A DNA stretch of 64,000 nt, taken from assembly GCA_017893485.1 (NCBI GenBank), contig CM030361.1, positions 310,411,724 through 310,475,723 of the forward strand, written 5' to 3'. The notes below the pieces were generated by a model, which worked only from the letters and a program-made list of their open reading frames with translations, was not told the DNA's origin and searched no databases. Source of the DNA: Hemerocallis citrina (Eukaryota > Streptophyta > Magnoliopsida > Asparagales > Asphodelaceae). Positions 11,427-24,342 of the stretch are shown here, in pieces; positions within the stretch are counted from its first letter, which is position 1, and every line of letters begins with the position of its first letter. The position numbers and the translations under genes were made by a program.

Positions 11427-12216
11427 CGGTTCAAGTAATGTTTGAGAAAGATATATATACTAGGTTTGCCTGTTGACACGTGCCTACGGCACGTCTTCGG
11501 TACGGTGCACCTGGTTTGATTATATAAAATAATTTTGGAGATCCAGCAAATTAATTGAAGTAGTAAACATATTATATGTGGAAGCAGTATATCTACCTTT
11601 AAGCTCAATTATCGTCTTCCTGGTCATTAGCTTGAACCTACCTGAAATGCATATAGTTTGTTAGTAACACTGCATAGATTTCTTTTTAAATTCAGTATCA
11701 ATTTTAGATGCTTGTAATAGTTATGCAATGACATTATCATATAGGTTTTATAGAACTTACTCTAATCCCATAACCATTATGAGCATGTCTAAATACAATG
11801 GTAACGCAAGTGCATAAGTGAAGGTATCTACAATACCAATAATTTAAACATTTATTTTTTAAATTTTATTTTTTTAAAATTTAAAGTTTTATTTCTAATG
11901 GACACAGCATCATTTAGGTTGGATTTAGGTTGGATATATACTGAAAGTTTCTCACAAGATTCTCTTTCCATAAACGACGCTGGCGTTTTCTTATTTAGTG
12001 CAACACTTCAAGCCAAAAAAATATATATATAAACAAGGAAATTCATAGACTCGCTCAAGTATCCACATCTTTAATTAAATGGGAAGCACGTAGGTAGTTG
12101 TCATAGAAAATTACATAGTTCAACATTGACAAATTGAAAAAGCGAAGGATCAAGCTGAATGGATATAAATAAATCAAGTAATGCATAGCTAAGATGTAGA
12201 AGGAAGGCATATCAAG

Positions 12217-12270
<54 letters not shown>

Positions 12271-13075
12271 CGGTTCAAGTATTGTTTGAGAGATATATAT
12301 ATATACTAGGTTTGCCTGTTGACACGTGGCTACGACATGTCTTCGGTACGGTGCACCTGGTTTGATTATATAAAATAGTTTTGGAGGTCCAGAAAATGAA
12401 TTGAAGTGGTAAACATATTATATGAGGAAGCAGTATATCTACCTTTAAGCTCAATTATCGTCTTCCTGGTCATTAACTTGAACTTACCTGAAATGCATAT
12501 AGTTTGTTAGAAACACTACATAGAGTTCTTTTGAAATTCAGTATCAATTTTAGATACTTGTAATAGTTATGCAATGACATTATCATATAGATTTTATAGA
12601 ACTTACTCTAATCCCATAACCATTATGAGCATGTCTAAATACAATGGTAACGCAAGTGCATGTGTGAAGGTATCTACAATACCAATAATCTAAACATTTA
12701 TTTTTTAAATTTTATTTTTTTTAAAATTTAAAGTTTTATTTCTAATGGACACAGCGTCATTTAGGTTGGATTTAGGTTGGATACATACTGAAAGTTTCTC
12801 ACAAGATTCTCTTTCCATAAACGACGCTGGCGTTTTCTTATTTAGTGCAACACTTCAAGCCAAAAAAATATATATATAAACAAGTAAATTCATAGACTCA
12901 CTCAAGTATCCACATCTTTAATTAAATGGGAAGCACGTAGGTAGTTGTCATAGAAAATTACATAGTTGAACATTGACAATTTAAAAAAGCGAAAGATCAA
13001 GCTGAATGGATATAAATAAATCAAGTAATGCTTAGCTAAGATGTAGAAGGAAGGCATATCAAGTAATTTAAGGAG

Positions 13076-13646
<571 letters not shown>

Positions 13647-14080
13647 TTCGGTTCAAGTAATGTTTGAGAGAGATATATATACTAGGTTTGCCTGTTGACA
13701 CATGCCTACGGCACGTCTTCGGTACGGTGCACCTGGTTTGATTATATAAAATAGTTTTGGAGATCCAGCAAATTAATTAAAGTAGTAAACATATTATATG
13801 TGGAAGCAGTATATCTACCTTTAAGCTCAATTATCGTCTTCCTGGTCATTAGGCATAGATTTCTTTTTAAATTCAGCATCAATTTTAGATGCTTGTAATA
13901 GTTATGCAATGACATTATCATATGGATTTTATAGAACTTACTCTAATCCCATAACCATTATGAGCATGTCTAAATACAAGGATAACGCAAGTGCATGTGT
14001 GAAGGTATCTACAATACCAATAATCTAAACATTTATTTTTTAAATTTTATTTTTTAAAAATTTAAAGTTTTATTTCTAAT

Positions 14081-14272
14081 CAGGGCCGGCCCCAGTATGG
14101 AGGCGGGTAAGGCGGCCGCCTCTGGCCCCCGCGGAATTTGCGATTTTTGGGGCCTCCAATTTTGAACTTCCCTTGTAAATATAGGCACGTATTTCGTGCG
14201 TAAAAAAAAATGTTATTAGGGGCCCCATTTTGGAAGTTCGTCTAGGGCCCCGGGAACTCAGGGCCGGCCCTG
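14081..14272. mobile_element. hAT-type MITE with perfect 8-bp TSD
   Basis: A 192-bp element with terminal inverted repeats CAGGGCCGGCCC at both ends. The 8-bp target duplication TTTCTAAT lies at 14073-14080 and 14273-14280. An 8-bp TSD and this terminus fit non-autonomous hAT elements of the Tip100-like type. It interrupts the marker block of array unit 6. Confidence 0.9.
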
Positions 14273-14855
14273 TTTCTAATGAACACAACGTCATTTAGGT
14301 TGGATATATACTGAAAGTTTCTCACAAGATTCTCTTTCCATAAACGACGTTGGCGTTTTCTTATTTAGTGCAACACTTCATGCCAAAAAGAAATATATAT
14401 AAACAAGGAAATTCATAGACTCGCTCAAGTATCCACATCTTTAATTAAATGGGAAGCACGTAGGTAGTTGTCATAGAAAATTACATAGTTGAACATTGAC
14501 AAATTAAGAAAGCTAAAGATCAAGCTGAATGGATATAAATAAATCAAGTAATGCTTAGCTAAGATGTAGAAGGAAGGCATATCAAGTAATTTATATATAT
14601 ATATATATATATTTCGGTTCAAGTATTGTTTGAGAGATATATATATACTAGGTTTGCCTGTTGACACGTGGCTACGTACGGCACGTCTTCGGTACGGTGC
14701 ACCTAGTTTGATTATATAAAATAGTTTTGGAGGTCTAGAAAATTAATTGAAGTGGTAAACATATTATATGAGGAAGCAGTATATCTACCTTTAAGCTCAA
14801 TTATCGTCCTCCTGGTCATTAACTTGAACTTACCTGAAATGCATATAGTTTGTTA

Positions 14856-15051
14856 CAGGGCCGGTCTTGAGTTCCCGGGGGCCCTAGGCGAACTTCCGAA
14901 ATGGGGCCCCTAATAACATATATATTTTTTTACGCACAAAATACGTACCTATATTTACAAGGGAGGTTCAAATTTGGGGCCCCTAAAATCGCGAAATCTC
15001 CGGGGGCCCAAGGCGGCCGCCTTACCCGCCTCTAGGGTAGGGCCGGCCCTG
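14856..15051. mobile_element. hAT-type MITE, same family, opposite orientation, perfect TSD
   Basis: A 196-bp relative of the element at 14081, reversed in orientation, starting CAGGGCCGGTCTTG and ending GGGCCGGCCCTG. The 8-bp target duplication GTTTGTTA is at 14848-14855 and 15052-15059. It lies in array unit 7. Confidence 0.9.
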
Positions 15052-15613
15052 GTTTGTTAGAAACACTACATAGAGTTCTTTTTAAATCCAGCATCAGTTT
15101 TAGATACTTGTAATAGTTATGCAATGACATTATCATATAGGTTTTATAGAACTTTCTCTAATCCCATAACCATTATGAGCATGTCTAAATACAATGGTAA
15201 CGCAAGTGCATGTGTGAAGGTATCTACAATACCAATAATCTAAACATTTATTTTTTAAATTTTATTTTTTTTAAATTTAAAGTTTTATTTCTAATGGACA
15301 CAGCGTCATTTAGGTTGGATATATACTGAAAGTTTCTCACAAGATTCTCTTTCCATAAACGACGCTGGCGTTTTCTTATTTAGTGCAACGCTTCAAGCCA
15401 AAAAGATATATATATAAACAAGTAAATTCATAGACTCGCTCAAGTATCCACATCTTTAATTAAATGGGAAGCACGTAGGTAGTTGTCATAGAAAATTACA
15501 TAGTTGAACATTGACAAATTAAAAAATCGAAGGATCAAGCTGAATGGATATAAATAAATCAAGTAATGCTTAGCTAAGATGTAGAAAGAAGGCATATCAA
15601 GTAATTTAAGGAG

Positions 15614-15668
<55 letters not shown>

Positions 15669-16024
15669 CGGTTCAAGTAATGTTTGAGAGAGATATATAT
15701 ACTAGGTTTGCCTGTTGACACGTGCCGGTGCGGTGCACCTGGTTTGATTATATAAAATAGTTTTGGAGATCCAGTAAATTAATTGAAGTAGTAAACATAT
15801 TATATGTGGAAGCAGTATATCTACCTTTAAGCTCAATTATCATCTTCCTGGTCATTAGCTTGAACTTACCTGAAATGCATATAGTTTGTTAGAAATACTG
15901 CATAGAGTTCTTTTTAAATTCAGCATCAATTTTAGATGCTTGTAATAGTTATGCAATGACATTATCATATAGATTTTATAGAACTTATTCTAATCTCATA
16001 ACCATTATGAGCATGTCTAAATAC

Positions 16025-16623
16025 ATGGCTAATGCTCGTTGTTGCTACTCTGAAGAAGAAGAAGAAGAAATCAACAACATGACTGAAAACGAGTTCAGAG
16101 ACATGTTGTTGATAGATGGATGCTTCGTTGTGGAGTTGTTAATGGCCAAAAACACAAGGGCGTGGCAAGCAGAGGACCCAATCTTAGGTAATATGTTGAC
16201 TCTGTCACTTGTAGAGTTTGATATGTTGCTACTAGAAAACCAGCTCCCTTTCTTTGTTTCTTTATCGAGGAATTGTACAGATTGGTAGCTGACACAGATC
16301 GAACGTGAAGAATCACTTGTTTATCTCACTGTTTCTTTCTTTGATGGGATTCTGCAACGTTGCAAGAACACACCTGCGACGACTACAACAAGCTGCTTCG
16401 ACCATTTTCTTCATCTCTTTCATTCATATTTCGTAGTCAACCCACCTAAAGCTCAAAATATAGCACGCTTACGGGGCAAGTATAATGCTAGCTTGGAATA
16501 GGTTCAAAGCGATTCTGAAGAGCAGTTTCTTCAGTAATCTGGCAAATTTAAGTGTGATCTTCGTGATCTTCCTTACCACACTACAGACGGTAATTACCAT
16601 TCTTACATATTACAACAGCTAGT
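16025..16623 (+). pseudogene. DUF247 pseudogene 1 (lacks N-terminus and middle)
   Basis: Translation from the ATG at 16025 gives MANARCCYSEEEEEE, then DPILGNMLTLSLVEFDMLL and ENQLPFF, a clear match to residues about 49-120 of the DUF247 frame at 25130. A stop at 16286-16288 ends the frame. The next frames carry SFFDGIL and HLFHSYF and then jump directly to the AWNRFK and C-terminal membrane segment. About 200 residues of the middle are therefore missing and at least one frameshift is present. The upstream N-terminal part is absent: sequence left of the ATG is the tandem array, so an array unit end is fused to this gene fragment. Confidence 0.85.
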
Positions 16624-17569
16624 AGTAATTCTTCATGCATTTGCCAATCCCACTGAGGATTAAGATCAATTGTTGTTCCTTTAACCATTCCTTCCCTATT
16701 CTTAATTTTCTGTGCATGCAATATTACTGTACATGTTTCTTAATGTAATCTTCATAAAGGGCCGAGGGATAATAGCTTATGTATAAGCTTTGTGTGATAT
16801 ACATACTAACAAAGCTTCAATTGTTTGTATGTGTTTTATTCGGACAACAACATAAGAGCATGCATGGAGTACTCCTTATGGCTCTTCGAGTGTGTTTCCA
16901 TCTTAAAAGCTAGCATATATTTCGCATCTTATTATGTTATAAACTATAAGAAATTGCCTGTTGCAGTATTGTGCATTTTGAATGTCATTGGCTGAAAAGA
17001 GAATTCTTAAGTGGAAACTCTTCAAAAACTACACAATTTTTGAAGTGATTTCTCCTCTATCAGGAGTCTTAATTTGTGTTTCCAAGTTCTACAGCCAACA
17101 TCAAATAAGATGTTTCTTAAGAGTAGCATGTGGATCTATGAACGTTCTCTAACAATTGGTATCATTAAAAACATAGCTATGTATTAGAAGAACCCCCTAC
17201 AGACAAAGAAATCACGACAATATGTAAAACTTGTTGGATATATTGGTATATTCTCTCTATATAAATATAGCACGTGCATATGTGTAACACGTGTAATGAA
17301 CGTACAATTGATTGGATATTGGAACGCGGGTTTGTGGGCTTATAACCCGATACCCAAACCAGTATTTAGGAATAAATATTGGCTTGTGATAGCAGTCTAG
17401 GAATTCCAATCTTGATACCTGGCGTGAATATCTCAAGCAACTTAGATCTAGAGATAAACCCTAATTCCCAATTGTTAATTTCTCACAAAATTCCTATCAA
17501 CATTGGTTTTCGTCCTGGGACACAAAGTTGTCCAAGTTACAAGGTTCAAGTTCGATCGACAAGCAACAA

Positions 17570-18386
17570 CTACGGGCAAGCACAACAACCATCTTCAAAG
17601 TCCCAGAACGCATTAGGGGTACCGATCCTTTACCCTATGAACCTAAGGTTGTCTCCGTCCGCCCCTACCACCGCAACAAGCCACACCTAAGAGCTATGGA
17701 GAAGTCAAACAACTTTATCTCGAAAGGTTTATCCATCGCCACCATGAAAATAGTCCTGGGATTTACTTAACGCTTATCATTTACTTGATGGCTAAAGCTC
17801 GTTGTTGCTACTCTGAAGAAGAAGAAGAAGAAATCAACAACATGACTGAAAACAAGTTCAGAGACATGTTGTTGATAGATGGATGCTTCGTTGTGGAGTT
17901 GTTAATGGCCAAAAACACAAGGGCGTGGCAAGCAGAGGACCCAATCTTAGGTAATATGTTGACTCTGTCACTTGTAGAGTTTGATATGTTGCTACTAGAA
18001 AACCAGCTCCCTTTCTTTCTTTCTTTATCGAGGAATTGTACAGATTGGTAGCTGACACAGATCGAACGTGAAGAATCACTTGTTTATCTCACTGTTTCTT
18101 TCTTTGATGGGATTCTGCAACGTTGCAAGAACACACCTGCGACGACTACAACAAGCTGCTTCGACCATTTTTTTCATCTCTTTCATTCATATTTCGTAGT
18201 CAACCCACCTAAAGCTCAAAATATAGCACGCTTACGGGGCAAGTATAATGCTAGCTTGGAATAGGTTCAAAGCGATTCTGAAGAGCAGTTTCTTCAGTAA
18301 TCTGGCAAATTTAAGTGTGATCTTCGTGATCTTCCTTACCACACTACAGACGGTAATTACCATTCTTACATATTACAACAGCTAGT
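17570..18386 (+). pseudogene. DUF247 pseudogene 2
   Basis: The N-terminal piece (about 17570-17770) encodes TTTIFKVPERIRG, YEPKVVSVRPYHRNK and PHLRAMEK, the conserved DUF247 start. It ends at a stop near 17768, with a second stop before 17788. The second piece from 17788 encodes MAKARCCYSEEEEEE, DPILGNMLTLSL and ENQLPFF and stops at 18049-18051. The remaining frames show SFFDGIL and HLFHSYF, then an internal deletion, then AWNRFK and the C-terminal membrane anchor. Several stops, frameshifts and the deletion make it non-coding. Confidence 0.87.
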
Positions 18387-19332
18387 AGTAATTCTTCATG
18401 CATTTGCCAATCCCACTGAGGATTAAGATCAATTGTTGTTCCTTTAACCATTCCTTCCCTATTCTTAATTTTCTGTGCATGCAATATTACTGTACATGTT
18501 TCTTAATGTAATCTTCATAAAGGGCCGAGGGATAATAGCTTATGTATAAGCTTTGTGTGATATACATACTAATAAAGCATCAATTGTTTGTATGTGTTTT
18601 ATTTGGACAACAACATAAGAGCATGCATGGAGTACTCCTTATGGCTCTTCGAGTGTGTTTCCATCTTAAAAGCTAGCATATATTTCGCATCTTATTATGT
18701 TATAAACTATAAGAAATTGCCTGTTGCAGTATTGTGCATTTTGAATGTCATTGGCTGAAAAGAGAATTCTTAAGTGGAAACTCTTCAAAAACTACACAAT
18801 TTTTGAAGTGATTTCTCCTCTATCAGGAGTCTTAATTTGTGTTTCCAAGTTCTACAGCCAACATCAAATAAGATGTTTCTTAAGAGTAGCATGTGGATCT
18901 ATGAACGTTCTCTAACAATTGGTATCATTAAAAACATAGCTATGTATTAGAAGAACCCCCTACAGACAAAGAAATCACGACAATATGTAAAACTTGTTGG
19001 ATATATTGGTATATTCTCTCTATATAAATATAGCACGTGCATATGTGTAACACGTGTAATGAACGTACAATTGATTGGATATTGGAACGCGGGTTTGTGG
19101 GCTTATAACCCGATACCCAAACCAGTATTTAGGAATAAATATTGGCTTGTGATAGCAGTCTAGGAATTCCAATCTTGATACCTGGCGTGAATATCTCAAG
19201 CAACTTAGATCTAGAGATAAACCCTAATTCCCAATTGTTAATTTCTCACAAAATTCCTATCAACATTGGTTTTCGTCCTGGGACACAAAGTTGTCCAAGT
19301 TACAAGGTTCAAGTTCGATCGACAAGCAACAA

Positions 19333-20149
19333 CTACGGGCAAGCACAACAACCATCTTCAAAGTCCCAGAACGCATTAGGGGTACCGATCCTTTACCCTA
19401 TGAACCTAAGGTTGTCTCCGTCCGCCCCTACCACCGCAACAAGCCACACCTAAGAGCTATGGAGAAGTCAAACAACTTTATCTCGAAAGGTTTATCCATC
19501 GCCACCATGAAAATAGTCCTGGGATTTACTTAACGCTTATCATTTACTTGATGGCTAAAGCTCGTTGTTGCTACTCTGAAGAAGAAGAAGAAGAAATCAA
19601 CAACATGACTGAAAACAAGTTCAGAGACATGTTGTTGATAGATGGATGCTTCGTTGTGGAGTTGTTAATGGCCAAAAACACAAGGGCGTGGCAAGCAGAG
19701 GACCCAATCTTAGGTAATATGTTGACTCTGTCACTTGTAGAGTTTGATATGTTGCTACTAGAAAACCAGCTCCCTTTCTTTCTTTCTTTATCGAGGAATT
19801 GTACAGATTGGTAGCTGACACAGATCGAACGTGAAGAATCACTTGTTTATCTCACTGTTTCTTTCTTTGATGGGATTCTGCAACGTTGCAAGAACACACC
19901 TGCGACGACTACAACAAGCTGCTTCGACCATTTTTTTCATCTCTTTCATTCATATTTCGTAGTCAACCCACCTAAAGCTCAAAATATAGCACGCTTACGG
20001 GGCAAGTATAATGCTAGCTTGGAATAGGTTCAAAGCGATTCTGAAGAGCAGTTTCTTCAGTAATCTGGCAAATTTAAGTGTGATCTTCGTGATCTTCCTT
20101 ACCACACTACAGACGGTATATACCATTCTTACATATTACAACAGCTAGT
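19333..20149 (+). pseudogene. DUF247 pseudogene 3
   Basis: Same structure and the same disabling changes as pseudogene 2, displaced by 1,763 bp: N-terminal piece about 19333-19533 and second piece from 19551 with a stop at 19812-19814. Sharing of the identical lesions shows that the gene was already dead before the tandem duplication. Confidence 0.87.
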
Positions 20150-20771
20150 AGTAATTCTTCATGCATTTGCCAATCCCACTGAGGATTAAGATCAATTGTT
20201 GTTCCTTTAACCATTCCTTCCCTATTCTTAATTTTCTGTGCATGCAATATTACTGTACATGTTTCTTAATGTAATCTTCATAAAGGGCCGAGGGATAATA
20301 GCTTATGTATAAGCTTTGTGTGATATACATACTAATAAAGCATCAATTGTTTGTATGTGTTTTATTTGGACAACAACATAAGAGCATGCATGGAGTACTC
20401 CTTATGGCTCTTCGAGTGTGTTTCCATCTTAAAAGCTAGCATATATTTCGCATCTTATTATGTTATAAACTATAAGAAATTGCCTGTTGCAGTATTGTGC
20501 ATTTTGAATGTCATTGGCTGAAAAGAGAATTCTTAAGTGGAAACTCTTCAAAAACTACACAATTTTTGAAGTGATTTCTCCTCTCTCAGGAGTCTTAATT
20601 TGTGTTTCCAAGTTCTACAGCCAACATCAAATAAGATGTTTCTTAAGAGAAGCATGTGGATCTATGAACGTTCTCTAACAATTGGTATCATTAAAAACAT
20701 AGCTAGGTATTAGAAGAACCCCCTACAGATAAAGAAATCACGACAATATGTAAAACTTACTGTTTCCCTCA

Positions 20772-20772
<1 letters not shown>

Positions 20773-20806
<34 letters not shown>
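20773..20806 (+). repeat. Poly-C run of 34 bases
   Basis: An uninterrupted run of 34 cytosines placed about 15 bp after the point where the third 1,763-bp copy ends. Such runs are rare in plant nuclear DNA and hard to sequence, so the true length is uncertain and the site may mark an assembly join. Confidence 0.85.
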
Positions 20807-20809
<3 letters not shown>

Positions 20810-21539
20810 ATGTGCCTCACCTCGCGATAGCAATGATGATCTTAGACCGACCGACCAAATTTGATGCTATCTTCTTCAGTGTCAATGCATTGCGTTGATC
20901 TAAAGTGCACGTGGGCGGAAGAGCTAGCGCAGGAAGGTGGGTTTTGACCATGCACTATAGAAAGTTTAAACATGTCCGTGTTTCCTTTTATTTAAGAGAA
21001 GGTGGAGTATAGTCACTCTTTTATTTCATTAATAAGGAGTTGATAAAACAAACCAGTGTACTGGGTGCAATTACAAAAACCATAGGGTACAGGGTGCAAT
21101 TACAAAAACCATAAAGCAAGAAATAAAACATGTCAGCATGTTGGTGTACAAAGTTTATGAGTTGGTGTATGTTTGAAATGCCGAACAAGTAAAGCATTTC
21201 AGAACTTAATCCAAGATCAAGCAGCCTATATTGTAAGAACTCGAAGACACAAAAAGGGAACAAACCCATATCCGCAGTAGTAGCATATGCAAACAAACAT
21301 TTATGTATCAAATTAACAATCAACATACTAGAAGCTATACTTGGTTCCTTTCCTACTCATCCAATCTATTCCTTTCCTACTCATCCAATCTATGACGACC
21401 TAAGATGAATCGAATCACCCTTTGTTCCCAACTTCCAGAACAAAATTTCTACTCAAATTTTAGAGACTAAATGTTCAAGAATCTACCCCACAACTTGTAG
21501 TGCTAATAGCGGAATTACACCACAAGCAATAGAAACCCT
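20807..21539. other. Intergenic, nothing recognised apart from short duplications
   Basis: Contains a near-tandem duplication of GTGCAATTACAAAAACCATA at about 21064-21113 and a 22-bp tandem duplication (CCTTTCCTACTCATCCAATC) at about 21349-21392. The longest frame (minus strand, 21021-21326) shows no family motif. Confidence 0.6.
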
Positions 21540-22110
21540 CAAGACTTAGATGAACCAAGAACAAGCCACCACAATATATGCAAGATCTCACAAGAACACA
21601 ATCAATATGCAGAGATAACCAATACTTTTTATTCCAAATACAAAGATTACAAAGAGATTACAACTGTCAATCTCTCTCTCACATTTGAAACACTCGGCAC
21701 AATTCCCTTTTGAAGTTGAACAATGATAACGGCTCACCTCTTGATTACACAAATTGATTCTAACCCTAGAGTTTACGGCCATATATATAGCCCCAAGTAA
21801 ACCCTAAAAGATAAACACAAATCTAGCCTTTATACTCGTAAGCCCAAAAACAATCAGTGGCCGAAGTCGGTCGACCGCACCCCAAGGTCGGTCGACCGCA
21901 ACGTGTAGAACCAAATCCGAGACATGATCGATCGACTGCACCCCCAAGGTTGGTCGACCGTCCCCATCTCTGTTGGACCTGTATACTCGAAGAACTCTCA
22001 GCAGCAAGGGTCAGTCGACTGCACCCCCATATCGGTCGACCGCAACTCTCCATGCTGCATTACGATAAAACAAGAAATTTTACGTCACGAGTGATCATGG
22101 AAATCTCAGT
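21540..22110 (-). mobile_element. Copia-like LTR fragment, minus strand
   Basis: Read on the minus strand, this holds a U3-like block with three paired GTCGAC-type palindromes (21870-22040). A TATA-like ATATATAT follows at about 21781-21790, then a transcript-like leader. The block next to the palindromes (AAGCCCAAAA ... TCAG) is shared with the fragment at 45365-45632, which directly adjoins a Copia polypurine tract. Neither LTR end was found, so limits are approximate. Confidence 0.5.
21870..22040. promoter_or_regulatory. Three paired GTCGAC palindromes, 21-22 bp spacing
   Basis: GTCGAC-centred sites start at 21870/21891, 21931/21953 and 22014/22035; the third site (21931) has ATCGAC. Most extend to CGGTCGACCG. 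The linkers are similar (GCACCCC-AAGGT type). On the LTR's minus strand they lie upstream of a TATA-like box, which suggests an enhancer role. That role is inference. Confidence 0.4.
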
Positions 22111-22262
22111 GTTGGAGCTCGAATCTTGAAACCGCCATTCCCTCTTCTTCGATCCTTGCAACCTACAATCCGCTCTCTCTAATACTAGGTATAGCACGTA
22201 TTTTAGCTGATGACAACTAACAAGGCCTAATAGCCCACGTAATTCCAAGCCAAAATTACTAG

Positions 22263-23698
22263 TGGCGGGTTCTGGTCGGGGACCGGGTGCTGGTGGGGTC
22301 CATGGACTGGGTGGAGAGAAGCGGCATGATCGAGGACGTGTTCGAGAGGGATTCTGAGGTGAGCGACCCGCTGGTGTCGAATGTGGATAGGATGGGGGTG
22401 GCTTTTGCGATGGATCGGCCGAGGTTGGAGCCGTTTTCGTTGACCAGGTACTTGGTGGAGGCCGAGAGTGCTGGGATTCCGCTGACGCTGGTGCTGAATA
22501 AGGCCGAGCTCGTCGGAGAGGAGGTTTGAAATTTTTTTTTTATTATTATTATTGCGTGTATGTATTTTGTTGATGATTTGTTTTGTATAGGTTGTTTCGA
22601 ATATAGAGAGGGATCATATTGGAAGAGAATGACATTTAGATAAACAAGCATGTTTGGATAACAGATGTATGATACGTATAGGTAATTTTTAAGTGAAAAT
22701 GAAGGTATAGGTATAGGTAATTTTTAAGTGAAAGTGAAGGTATAGGTTGCATATCTGTACCTTCATTTTGGCTTAAAAAATAAAATTGGTTCGATTGGAG
22801 CTTTGATACCTAGCATAACCAGCAATTTATTTTAACTTTGAGACAAAAAAAACAGAGGTAACATAGTTCCAAAATATGATCCAAATGAACCAAGGTTTAG
22901 ATTACTACATGTAAACAAGTCAGCTCCACGAATATAGTAGTCGAAAGTCTGTTAGGAGAACTTTAGAGTTTTAGACTAATATAGTTGTAATCGATAAAGT
23001 GATTTGGTTGCTTGGGTTGTAGATGATGATTGCTAGAGGGAATGATTGAAATGGGATGGTGATTGGTGTAGCTATGATTATATTGGATTCATGGTGGAGG
23101 TTGAGAGACATATGCAAACCCCTTTTAGAAACAGTTCTAATCTAATGAGTCTTGCACATGCATTTCCTGAGGTATAATTTAATACTTGTGCACTTTTGAG
23201 CAATTTTTTTTATCGTCCGTAGGTTGATTTTGTATTGTTGGCTGGTTGATTCTATATCTTCATATCAGGCAAATGTTAAGTGCAAGTGAGGTGAAATGTG
23301 CTTTTAATGATTGCTTGCATACTGGCGAACCTGGATGTGTTGTCAAGGCTGACTGGGAAAGATATCCCTACTATTTTCAGTTGCTTGATGAGATCAAAAT
23401 TAGGGAAGAATTCCAGTTAAGGACTTTTGGAACAAAGAGAGAAAGTGATGTGAGGTAAGTTAAAAGCTAATGTGCAAGCTCTGTTGATGAAAAAAGAATG
23501 ACATCGGTGGTACATAAATAGATAAATGAATTTGATCCCCCTAGACCGATTTTTATAGGTACAAGGTCGGTGAGATGGGTGTCAAACAAGCAGGAGCTAA
23601 AGAAGCACAGGAAGGTGTCCCGGAAACACATCAATCAGTCTATACTCGACGATCTAGATGAAGATGATTGGTCTGAGGTGGAGGAAGGTTCTAGATGA
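22263..23698 (+). pseudogene. RsgA-type GTPase pseudogene, copy A
   Basis: Exon 1 remnant 22263-22523 reads WRVLVGDRVLVGSMDWVERS, then LEPFSLTRYLVEAES and the G4 motif NKAEL, and ends at a GT donor. This is the OB-fold to G4 part of RsgA. The exon carrying the P-loop is absent and only about 15 nt of exon 3 remain, before 23170. Exon 4 (23264-23454) encodes the zinc site C-x4-C-x-H-x5-C and is open, but its acceptor reads CAT instead of CAG. Exon 5 (23569-23698) lacks 11 nt relative to the copy at 63841 and is frameshifted. The start codon and transit peptide are missing. In plants RsgA acts in plastids or mitochondria, releasing factors from the maturing small subunit. This copy cannot make the protein. 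Confidence 0.85.
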
Positions 23699-24342
23699 CT
23701 CTGACTTGTCGATCTGATGTAAATGAAAATCAAAGTAAGCAAGAAAACTAATGGAAAAATTCTTCATTGTAAATAGTTAAGATCATGCTCCTGCTCCTGT
23801 AAGTTTCTCTTGTAGACTACTAATGTGTTTAGACATCACAATTTCAAATTTAGTTACAATTACTGATTTGCAATTTTGCTGCCATTCAAACTGATAACTG
23901 ATTTATCTCATTAACATCTTGACCACAATAATAATGGAGAAGAAGGAAAAGGTAACATTCTGTACACAAATTCTGAAACAACCACAATGTATTTAACCTC
24001 GAATCTATCCTGTCTTCTCTGTTTTATCTTTGAATTACTTCTTAAGCAGTCTAATGTCTATACTCTTTGAATGACTGCTACCACATATGTGGGTTGTTTG
24101 GCAAGGCCTCAATCGGTTTTTTTATAGACTATATTTGGTCTCTGTTTAATGTTGTTATGTTTTACTTGTTTGGTGTTTCTAAGTTATTTGTATAGCACCA
24201 ATATCCTTTCCTGCATATGTTTTAATCAAGCATAGGTCACTAACATATTCGTACCATAGGTGTCCATCAATCAGCAACATTGTTTTGAATTCAAGATCGG
24301 TCATAGTTTTCCATCACCTGTGGATAAGCTGGAAGCATGCCT
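23699..24342. other. Downstream of RsgA copy A, nothing recognised
   Basis: AT-rich sequence without family motifs. Its beginning corresponds to the 3' flank of RsgA and reaches beyond the part of the 64-kb copy that is visible in this window. Confidence 0.5.

Larger units (their letters stand above)
16025..20757. repeat. 1,763-bp tandem repeat, 2.7 copies, carrying DUF247 fragments
   Basis: Copies start at 16025, 17788 and 19551, exactly 1,763 bp apart. The first two are full length and the third stops at about 20757. Long stretches are identical (for example 17379-17690 and 19142-19453), so the duplication is recent. The third copy has a few more differences near its right end. Between the pseudogene parts each unit has about 750 bp of AT-rich sequence (for example 16624-17378) with no recognised gene. 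Because the repeat junction falls inside the gene, a 5' DUF247 piece at the end of one unit is joined to the 3' piece of the next. Confidence 0.92.

Noticed and set aside
17379..17690. 103-codon frame starting MACDSSLGIPILIPG (repeated at 19142)
   Set aside because: It overlaps the DUF247 N-terminal piece in another frame and has no family motif. Its second half is the shifted translation of the DUF247 block.
21021..21326. Minus-strand 101-codon hydrophobic frame
   Set aside because: No recognised family; the sequence includes a local duplication and lies next to LTR-like DNA.
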